Shown here: positions 54,405 through 62,133 of the stretch, in pieces | How positions within the stretch are numbered: position 1 is the stretch's first letter | How the letters are laid out: each line of letters begins with the position of its first letter | Source: Pirellula sp. | Lineage (GTDB): Bacteria; Planctomycetota; Planctomycetia; Pirellulales; Pirellulaceae | Direction of reading: 5' to 3' | Length of the DNA stretch: 64,000 nt | Assembly (NCBI GenBank): GCA_021299695.1 | Contig: JAJTEK010000007.1 | Span: 19,830-83,829 of the forward strand | Position numbers and translations under genes: made by a program | Notes under the pieces: model-generated | What the model saw: the letters and a program-made list of their open reading frames with translations, nothing else | Told to the model about the DNA's origin: nothing | Database searches by the model: none

Positions 54405-57310
54405 TCAAGGTTTTCCTTTCAGAGCCCTGGCAACGCGAAACCCGATAAAGATGTTCGTACTCGTAGGACCATCGTGATCGCGAAACGACGCCGAAGCGTC
54501 CCGTCCAAAGTCATAGAACGAGCCGCCCCGCAACACCCGGGGAACTGTCGCATCGCGAGCTAGGCTTTCTTGCCTGTGTTGCTGCTCTTGCTCTAGAAAC
54601 GGGGATACTTTGGCTGGGTCCTCGTAGTTCGAGCGTTGCCTATCCTGACACCACTCCCATGTGTTCCCCTGCATGTCCATCAGTCCCTTGTTCTGGCCTT
54701 CCGGGCCACGATCCAGCGCCTTGCTCCCTGATGAAGCCCGTGCAGGATCGGGAATAACTGTGAACCCTTTTCTCCGTTCGATGGAGTCTTGTCGGTGGTC
54801 TCGGAGCAATTGATCCGGGATTTGATGAACATCCGGTCAGCCTTTTCTAAATGCTCGTTGCGCTCCCACCAGTACTCGAGTTCCCAAGAGGCAAACCCGT
54901 ACTTGGCCGCATACTCCCACTCGGTCTCCCAAGGCAACTGACACGACTGGCCCTTCCACCGTAGCCACTGGCAGTACACCCACGCATCAAAAAAAGAAAT
55001 TGCTACCGCAGGATGTTTCAGGGTCTCGGAATGCTGCGCGTAATTTGTCCAGATCTGTGTGTGCCGAGGATTGTACAAGCGGTACCAAGCGTTGCTGATG
55101 GTCTGCCTGCCAAGCTGAAACGAGTCGATCGATAGCTCCGGATTGCTGACAGAAGTGAAACCGTAGAAAATCTCCAGAAGCTCTCTGACAGCTACTTCAG
55201 AATCTTTTCGCTGGAAGATCGCTTTGAGTTTCTGCTTGCGTCTTTCCTTTTCCAGATTACCAGCACGTGTTTCAAAGAACTTATTTTCAGCAAAATACTC
55301 TTCAAGCTTCGCCTCGTCACGAAACTCGTTGAGCGTTTTTTGACCAATCTCCATTGCCCCAGGAATTTCCTGCCGCTCGGGTGTCGTACCCAGCTTGACC
55401 GTCCCACCGGGAATGAGCAGCAGATGCTCGGTGATTTCCTCCGCGACAGCATTCAACGCTGCCCCATGTTCACCAGCCAGAAAACTCCCTTCGAATTCGC
55501 CCCACCAGCGCTCGCGAATGGCGTTGGCTCGGGCTCTGACATTCGCAAAACCCTTCTGAGTATAAGCGTCGAGCGTCTCCCACGATCGGTAAATCATCTC
55601 GTTGGATCGCTTGGAATAGAACCCGTAGCCCTCGTCGCGTGGATCATTGTCCTCAGGTGACTGTTTCCTGATGTTGGGCTCATATAGCATCGCAATGGAT
55701 TCTAGCCAAACCGAAGGTGTACGAGCCTTGCTGGGCATCTCGCACAGGAACTGCCAAAACGGATAATACTGATCGGAATCGTTACGGTCTGGCAAATAAA
55801 TCCAGTCCCACAAGTACTGCGATTCCTCCTTGCTTGCGTAGTTCGCAAAATAAAGAGCAAGCAAAAACTCGTGCAAACTGCGATTAGCCCACACGATCCG
55901 TCGATTCGATTGGCCAAACGCCACCTCGTCAAATATCCCATAATTGAGAAATTGATTCAAATGCTGCACGGCTTTCCATACTTGTACAAAATTGGTTTTC
56001 AGTCCACCGTTAGCTCGCTGGCAAATCTTTTCCTTGAACTGGTCGTACTGCGGGACGCTTTCGAACTCGGGTATGTCGTACAAATAAGCCGGCACAGGAT
56101 CCGCAGCTTTGCTGGGTTTGCCGCTGGTGAATGTTCGTGCAGAAGGACCCAAATGGATGTCGAAGGACTGGAAGGCTTGGCGAGCCAGTAACTCAAGAAC
56201 CTCCGTCGCTTCCACTCCGTCATACTCTTTTGGACGAGTTGCCATGCCCCTTGCGATCATCGTAACGAGGGCTTGGTAGTAGACATCTGCCGCCGTTCGG
56301 ATGTCTTGATAGTTGTCCACTTCTCGCAGGTACTCCAAAACGCGAGGGATGCACAGAAGTTCCCTGGCCGTCTCCGGGATCTTGGAATAGCGCGGCTCGC
56401 GTCTGGCCGGCGTCTGATCAGACGCAGCGGTCTCGATCCACCCCAGGTAGCGCATCTGCTGATCGACGGTAAACGGCTCGACTCGAACGAAGGTCCATGC
56501 TGGGTTAGAAAACGCTCGCTTCCATTGCATCAAAATGGCATTCGACCGCCCCGCGACGATCAGCCGGATGCGATTAATGTCGGGATCTGCTGAATTGAGA
56601 AACTCCGCGAGCAGTTCGCTTTTGTCGGAGATCTGATCGAGTCCGTCGGCTAGCAGGGTTAGTTTGCCTTCTTTGGCGCGTTGGGCAAGGAGCAACTCGA
56701 GGGCCGCGCGTTGAATTTCCAGCCTTGTGCCCTTGGCCTGGGTAATTCTCAACAACATTCGGTCGGCAACGAAGCGGATCAGCACATCGAAAAAAGAGGC
56801 GCGTGTTGGCTTGTTGGAATTATCCTTGAGAACCTGCTCCAGGTTGGTCAGATCGATCTTTACCGCTATCTGGCCATCCTGAGCGTTTCCAGTTGAGTTG
56901 AGCCGGTAAAGCAGCCACTCGATCCGATTTGTTTTGCCCATCCCCGCATCGGAGACGATGCATAAGCGGTTGAGGGAAATCGTGTCGGGGACGGGTTGCT
57001 TGGTTTGCACATTGCAATGGATTTGATCGCATCGAATTTCCCGGTCGAGGATCGAATTGCCATCGAGGATTTCGTGCCAAAACTTCTCGAGGTCTTCTTC
57101 ATAGAGGGTTCGCTTCCTTAGATACTCCTGTTGTGGATCCAGACCGGTGGTATCCATCGCAAACTGCTGGGTTCGACGCATGGGACGCAGCAGTTGCGGA
57201 TCGAGGCATGCACGTCTTTTGTCTGGGTCCTGGCTGGACAATAGACTCAGGACCTGGTCGTGGATGAAATCAGGGAGTGGCTTTCGTGAATCGTCGCTAA
57301 TGGGCTTCAT
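54405..57310 (-). CDS. STAND/NACHT-like NTPase with C-terminal FGE-fold domain (one frameshift)
   Basis: About 968 codons in two frames. Walker A is SDAGMGKT (120-127), Walker B LLADGLDQ (219-226), then LIVAGRSNAIL. Helical arms follow to ~600, then an FGE/C-type-lectin domain (~630-968) with LPWETEWEYAAKYG, GNTWEWCQD and GFRVARA. The frame breaks at an A-run (54768-54771): one missing A in GGAGAAAAGGG separates NGEK from GFTVIPDP. Both sides are conserved FGE sequence, so it is one gene with a recent mutation, a sequencing error or, less likely, frameshifting. The last ~120 bp (54422-54541) are a probable DGR variable region. The trypsin-like protease gene lies 84 bp upstream. Role: ligand-sensing switch protein. 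Confidence 0.8.
54422..54541 (-). other. DGR variable region E
   Basis: On the minus strand this reads RVLRGGSFYDFGRD, ASASFRDHDGPTSTNIFIGF, RVARA. Compared with 61602-61720 the framework codons (GCT TCG GCG TCG, CGC, CCT ACG, ATC GGG TTT CGC GTT GCC) are identical, but 13 codons differ, with 17 of 18 base differences in positions 1 or 2. The nucleotide similarity starts abruptly at CCGGGTGTTGCG; upstream the genes are diverged. Confidence 0.85.
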
Positions 57311-57394
57311 TCAACGCTCAGTGGTTAAGGGGAAATTTCGACTGTGGGGCCGACGGACCTTGTCCATTCGCTTGCTTACATCGGTCGGATACGA

Positions 57395-58309
57395 CTAAGC
57401 ATCATCGCCATCCTGCCAAAACCGCTTCGGATATTGATCGAAAAGCTCTGCATACAGAGTCGATCCGGTGTTAATCCCTTGGGAATAAATCGTTTCTGCG
57501 GTATTCGAATCAAATACCTTCACGACACTTTTGGCAATCCTCACAGGTTCCAATCCATTGCTTTCGGCAGAGACGTACTCTCCGGCAGGGTTCCGTGCGT
57601 AGGCCCAAGCGCCGAACCATTGGTCCTGGAGAGGACGAGTCCAATCCGAATCCCCAAACACAATCTTCTTCAACACATCTTCAAAAGAGATCGTTTGAAA
57701 ATCCAAATCTTTCAGGTTGAGAATTTTTTTCTGTGCGTTCAACCAATCGATCAGTAGATCGCTTGAGGTAGCTCGCGTAGGAAGAGATTTTTCGCCACCA
57801 AGGACCCCGATCCCGAAAATGGCAATTTCTGGAAACTCACTAAGCACGAGCGGTCCTCCACTGTTTCCTTCCATTCCAGACCCTAGGAACTGCAATCCCT
57901 TGCCGCTCGACGGTGCAATGCTTTTCAGAGAGATTCCATCTGTTGGCGCCATTTCGCTACCACCGAAAAGACAGCATTCGTCCGATGGAAACTGCGACAC
58001 CTTCCAAAGTACTCCACTCGCCAATGGTATCGGGCGGACCTGGGTCGAAACAAAATCTTTTGGTAACTGAAGCAATGCAACATCAAGGTCACGGCAGCTT
58101 TTGACTTTTGTTAGTTCCCTATACCCGTTTTGATCAGCAATCCAATTTCCGCCTCGTTGAGAAACGTGTTCACATGTCAGCATATACTTTTCGGATAACA
58201 AAAAACCCGTTCCTTCAAAGCTGTGGTGCTCCTCGCCATTTTTCGTCTCTCTACGAAAGAGCTTGAATACACGATTCTCTAAAGCCTTGAATTTCGGATC
58301 GGATTGCAT
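57395..58309 (-). CDS. Trypsin-like serine protease with unknown C-terminal region
   Basis: A 304-residue cytosolic protein (no signal peptide). The chymotrypsin-fold triad is visible: His48 in MLTCEHVS, Asp76 in RDLDVALLQ, and Ser150 in GMEGNSGGPLV. The C-terminal ~130 residues (from LLIDWLNAQKKI) are helical with no recognised domain and may be an adaptor. The gene lies 84 bp upstream of the NTPase-FGE gene on the same strand, so the two are likely one operon. Trypsin-like proteases linked to STAND NTPases have been proposed as effectors that cut cell proteins on activation, a caspase-like role. Lack of a secretion signal supports an intracellular target. Confidence 0.85.
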   Translation of the reverse strand: MQSDPKFKALENRVFKLFRRETKNGEEHHSFEGTGFLLSEKYMLTCEHVSQRGGNWIADQNGYRELTKVKSCRDLDVALLQLPKDFVSTQVRPIPLASGVLWKVSQFPSDECCLFGGSEMAPTDGISLKSIAPSSGKGLQFLGSGMEGNSGGPLVLSEFPEIAIFGIGVLGGEKSLPTRATSSDLLIDWLNAQKKILNLKDLDFQTISFEDVLKKIVFGDSDWTRPLQDQWFGAWAYARNPAGEYVSAESNGLEPVRIAKSVVKVFDSNTAETIYSQGINTGSTLYAELFDQYPKRFWQDGDDA

Positions 58310-58449
58310 TTTCTACCTTTCATCATCGCACTGTTGAATCTCCGACTAGGATCAAGTATAACCCGTGAGCGACCGGTAGTCCTGTGAGGATCTCTCCATG
58401 CTGACTACTCGATCCACTCCACAAACCTTCTCCCGAAGAGGCAAGTCTA
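58310..58449. other. Divergent intergenic region
   Basis: This 140-bp gap separates the divergent protease and unknown genes. It is the only candidate regulatory region for both conflict-system operons. No palindrome or clear promoter box stands out. Confidence 0.3.
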
Positions 58450-59328
58450 ATGGGTATCATCTACGCTGAGGCGATTCGCGATTACGATTTCAACCAATCG
58501 AACGAAATCGGCCGGGCTCCTGGACGTCATGGCACGACCATCACGGAAGTTTATCTTGATCCTGCAGTAAAAGGTGGCGTAGCGTACGGCAGGGAGGTAC
58601 CCGGAACATTTGGAGCCATGGACTACCATATCACCTACCGTCAAACTGGGGTTTCGACCCCCCGTACCGAGGGTCGGATTCGAGTCGAGGCTCAGGTCGC
58701 CAAGGAATCAGGTAACCCTTTTGAAGCTGGTGACAAAGTGGTTTTTGCTCGCGAGGCGGCATCGAAGTGGGTTACCTATAAGCCATTAAAGAATCCGAAC
58801 AAGCATGGGAAGGACCCGAGCGATCTGGATCCGATGAGTGATTTCGAACAGGTCTTAGCGGAGATCGAAAACTGGTCCTGTGACCCCTGGGAAACCGGTC
58901 AGTATCTCACAGCGGGGCTCAGTGTTCCTCCGAAGTTATACGATGACGATGTCCGCAATTACTCTCGCGGAGACTGGTACCTGAGTTGCTGCAAGGACTT
59001 TGATCAATGCTGGAAAGTCCTCTATGAATCGGATCCAGTTTGCGAACTCCTCGACCTAACGGAACGAGGTGTAATCAAGATCGGCCCTAAGGAACTCCCG
59101 GTCGATCATGTCAACCGAAAGCTCTGCGATGAAGCCAAGACCGAAGCGAATCCGCTGATATTTATATCGATCCGTCAGGCGCTCGCCGGGGTCGGACATA
59201 AACCGACGGAGACCAGTGCTGTAACTCCAGTGCCTGTGTTCACCTCGGTGGACTTCCTTTATCGAGACCACCTCTACAACCTAAATAGGAAACTCCGAGA
59301 TAGGGAGACCGAGCCGTTGGAGGAATAA
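58450..59328 (+). CDS. Unknown protein preceding an NTPase-FGE gene
   Basis: A 292-residue protein that I do not recognise. It has no signal peptide or membrane helix. The N-terminal third contains several Gly/Tyr/Arg-rich stretches (RAPGRHGTTITEVYLD, GGVAYGREVPGTFGAMD), and the middle has aromatic- and Cys-rich text (WYLSCCKDFDQCW). Its stop and the next GTG start are separated by 3 bp, so it is co-translated with the NTPase-FGE gene and should act with it. By position it corresponds to the protease gene of the neighbouring operon and may be an alternative effector or adaptor; that is inference. Confidence 0.65.
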   Translation: MGIIYAEAIRDYDFNQSNEIGRAPGRHGTTITEVYLDPAVKGGVAYGREVPGTFGAMDYHITYRQTGVSTPRTEGRIRVEAQVAKESGNPFEAGDKVVFAREAASKWVTYKPLKNPNKHGKDPSDLDPMSDFEQVLAEIENWSCDPWETGQYLTAGLSVPPKLYDDDVRNYSRGDWYLSCCKDFDQCWKVLYESDPVCELLDLTERGVIKIGPKELPVDHVNRKLCDEAKTEANPLIFISIRQALAGVGHKPTETSAVTPVPVFTSVDFLYRDHLYNLNRKLRDRETEPLEE

Positions 59329-59331
59329 TTC

Positions 59332-61737
59332 GTGACCTCGACAAACCGCAGTCCCTTTATCGCCGACCAATGCCTCTATGTGCTGAGCCCATCCAACGGA
59401 CAGAGCGTATCTCTGAGGGAGTGCTTGCGACTTGCCAACCTCCCCGAGTTTGATGCGATCGAGAACTCGCCGTCCAAGAGCGATCGCGCGACGGGTGCCA
59501 CCGAACTCTGGCAACGGATCGAGTCTGCTAGCCAAAGGACGCGGTTCCTAACCTCCTTGGAGATTCCAAGCCAAACATCGGACGTCCGAGCTGGTGGGCA
59601 GGATTCCATCCCCCGACAGATGAATGGAAGCCATTTTCATCGAAAATTGCTTTGCATCACCTCGTCTGCAGGCATCGGCAAAACGATGGCCGTCGAACAG
59701 ACAATACATCTTCACTCACGCCTTCCTGACCATTGGGTGATCCACTACCAATTTGACAAGTTACCCATCGATCCGGACGGATTCTGGGGTTTAGTTCCCA
59801 TGGACGGATCGAGCGATTCTATCTACGAACGCATAGCAAAGCACTTGGATCAAACCCGCAAACCGAGCGATTCACCCGTCCGGAAAGCGGCCGCAAATTT
59901 GCTTGTCAAATCCAAAATGGATGCCGGTCAAGTAACAATCATCGTCGATGGGCTCGATGAGCATGACCCTGCAACGGGAGTATCCCGCGCGCGTGCCCTG
60001 AGAAAATTTCTGACCCAGAACCCTCGATTGCACTGCGTTGTCGCCGGTCGTCCCTATGCCATCGCCGAAACCTATTGGGAAGCATTGTTCGCGACGAGCG
60101 AAGATCGTCGCGATGACAAGTCCCTATGGCTTTTCGGTTGCGTCGGTATGTTCACCCAAGACCAGATCCGACGTTCGCTTGGACCCAAACGCGCCGAACG
60201 AATCTTGTCGTTGGCCGGTGAGCTCAATCTCACACCCCGTACCATCGAAGTCCTCAGAAGCCTCCCCGACGAGAGTTTCGCACGCATCAACAATTTTTGC
60301 GATGTGTATTGGGAGTCCCTACCAAGAACCTTCGAGAAGGATGTGCTTAAGAAAAACAAAGGTGGCGTCACTCCGAACGTAGGGGGTATCCAAATCGATA
60401 CTTTCATCGAATACGCCTGCGCCTTGGCCATCACGATGTATCTTGAGAAGAAACGTGAGGTGCAATACAGTGACATCGCCGACGATCTTTTGACGCGTCT
60501 GAGAACGATCCCGAAATGGCAGGGGGATTCGGCGGAGTCGCTCGACAAACGTCGCGAATCGATCGAGGCGCTGAACGCCGGTGCGATCGAGTTCCGCTTA
60601 TTCAACCGAATTGACACCATGGTTTCATGGCGTGACAACACCCTTCGAGATTTCTTTGCGGCCCTTTGGATGGTTCGCTACAGTAACGAGGCCGAACTCA
60701 AGCAATTGATCGAAACCATTCCAGAGCGGCCAAGGACGCCTGACGATAATGAAGTTTGGGAGTTCATCGCAAGTATGCCGGTTGGAGCCATGGTGGCCGG
60801 CCCCAAGAGTGAACGCTGCATGCGATGGCTGCACCTTGCCAAAGCGGTCTTCAAGCAACCAGAGAAGCATCCTCGTCCCACTCAATTGATGTGGTACGCG
60901 TGGCCAAGGTTGGCAGAACTCACGGCGAAGAATCCCGAAATCAATGTTCCTGCCGAAGTACCAAGAAGTGCCCAATCGATTCGAGAGCGGTTTTTATCGG
61001 AGTTTGAGGCACTAGGTAAAACGCAAGAGTCGGCACTGATCATTGACGAAGACCTGATCTTCATTCCGATCGAACCGCTTGATAATGGATCATGGAATGT
61101 CGCGGTCGGCCATCCGGACGAAAACGACAATCAACCGAGAAGGATAGAACTCCACGGGCCATACTCCGCATCCAAGTTTCCGATCACCCGACGGCTTTAT
61201 AATCTGTTCGATTGCAATCATGATGTCCATTACCGAGACGATTTTGAGAAATACTGCTCGGAACAGCGATGCCCTGTTATCCGAGTGAACTGGTACGACG
61301 CACAGATGTTTTCAATATGGAGTGAGAGTCGCTTGCTTACCGAATGGGAATGGGAGTATACCTGCAGAGCGAATCGAAGTGCACAGGATCATCAGAAGAA
61401 AGAGCCAGAGCATTGGCGGGTAGATCCGATCGATGCTCAAGCACGAGAAAAGGTTGCATGGTTCGACGTAAACAGCCAAAACCACACATGGCCGGTCGAT
61501 GCGAAAACAGATCTGTCGCATGAGAATTCCTTTGGTCTCGTGGACATGCTGGGGAACGTCTGGGAGTGGACCGAAGGCGTCTACAAGGTGGGCGGAGTTT
61601 CCCGGGTGTTGCGTGGCGGCTCGTTCGATGGCAATGGTTTGCTCGCTTCGGCGTCGTATCGCGATCACAGTGATCCTACGGGTACGTACGTCAGTATCGG
61701 GTTTCGCGTTGCCAGAGCTCCGGAAGGAAAATCTTGA
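59332..61737 (+). CDS. STAND/NACHT-like NTPase with C-terminal FGE-fold domain
   Basis: An 801-residue protein, start GTG. Walker A SSAGIGKT (111-118) and Walker B VTIIVDGLDE (201-210) are followed by CVVAGRPYAI and a winged-helix/helical arm (about 270-560). The motif DFFAALWMVRY near residue 445 is shared with the next gene. The C-terminal FGE-type domain (about 575-801) contains LTEWEWEYTCRA, GNVWEWTEG, VLRGGSF and GFRVARA. The ~115 bp at 61602-61717 are a probable DGR variable region whose differing codons encode the ligand-exposed positions. No catalytic FGE cysteine pair is in the loop, so the domain is expected to bind, not modify. Transcribed behind the unknown gene at 58.4 kb. Confidence 0.85.
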   Translation: MTSTNRSPFIADQCLYVLSPSNGQSVSLRECLRLANLPEFDAIENSPSKSDRATGATELWQRIESASQRTRFLTSLEIPSQTSDVRAGGQDSIPRQMNGSHFHRKLLCITSSAGIGKTMAVEQTIHLHSRLPDHWVIHYQFDKLPIDPDGFWGLVPMDGSSDSIYERIAKHLDQTRKPSDSPVRKAAANLLVKSKMDAGQVTIIVDGLDEHDPATGVSRARALRKFLTQNPRLHCVVAGRPYAIAETYWEALFATSEDRRDDKSLWLFGCVGMFTQDQIRRSLGPKRAERILSLAGELNLTPRTIEVLRSLPDESFARINNFCDVYWESLPRTFEKDVLKKNKGGVTPNVGGIQIDTFIEYACALAITMYLEKKREVQYSDIADDLLTRLRTIPKWQGDSAESLDKRRESIEALNAGAIEFRLFNRIDTMVSWRDNTLRDFFAALWMVRYSNEAELKQLIETIPERPRTPDDNEVWEFIASMPVGAMVAGPKSERCMRWLHLAKAVFKQPEKHPRPTQLMWYAWPRLAELTAKNPEINVPAEVPRSAQSIRERFLSEFEALGKTQESALIIDEDLIFIPIEPLDNGSWNVAVGHPDENDNQPRRIELHGPYSASKFPITRRLYNLFDCNHDVHYRDDFEKYCSEQRCPVIRVNWYDAQMFSIWSESRLLTEWEWEYTCRANRSAQDHQKKEPEHWRVDPIDAQAREKVAWFDVNSQNHTWPVDAKTDLSHENSFGLVDMLGNVWEWTEGVYKVGGVSRVLRGGSFDGNGLLASASYRDHSDPTGTYVSIGFRVARAPEGKS
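61602..61720 (+). other. DGR variable region D
   Basis: This reads RVLRGGSFDGNGLL, ASASYRDHSDPTGTYVSIGF, RVARA. It is near-identical in framework to region E of the gene at 54.4 kb, with substitutions confined to codons compatible with AAC/AAT/AAG template codons. The constant end ATCGGGTTTCGCGTTGCCAG would serve as IMH-like target. Confidence 0.85.
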
Positions 61738-62133
61738 GCTTTTACCCTTGTCTGCCTGGGGGCGCGATTTTTCTAGCATCCTGGCAAAGTGGTAGTCTTC
61801 ATCGCTTGAAACGCACGGCCTCGGAGGGCCATGCTACGCAGCTAGGTTAACATCTACCCGTAGCATGGGCCTCCGAGCCCGTGCGCCGCTTCGCTAGGAT
61901 TCACGCACCGCCTCGGAGGGCCGTGTTACGAAGTTAGGTGAGCATCCACACGTAGCATGGGCCTCTGAGCCCGTGCGCTGCTTCGCTAAGAATCACGCAC
62001 GGCCTCGGAGGGCCATGCTACGAAGAGGGCGGTGCTACGAAGAGGGCCGTCCTAGTGTGGTATAATGCGTCTCTTCAACCTCTTCGATCGATGTTAATCT
62101 CTTGTCCCCTCGCTAAGCCGCTACCTAATCCGT
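61738..62133. repeat. Intergenic region with five palindromic repeat copies
   Basis: Alternating copies of ACGCACGGCCTCGGAGGGCC and its inverse (CGTAGCATGGGCCTCCGAGC) lie at about 61812, 61858, 61903, 61953 and 61992, each ~28 bp plus spacer. This is the same family as at 14.3 kb. Folded, it would make large hairpins that could stop transcription between the two NTPase genes. No open frame. Confidence 0.85.
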
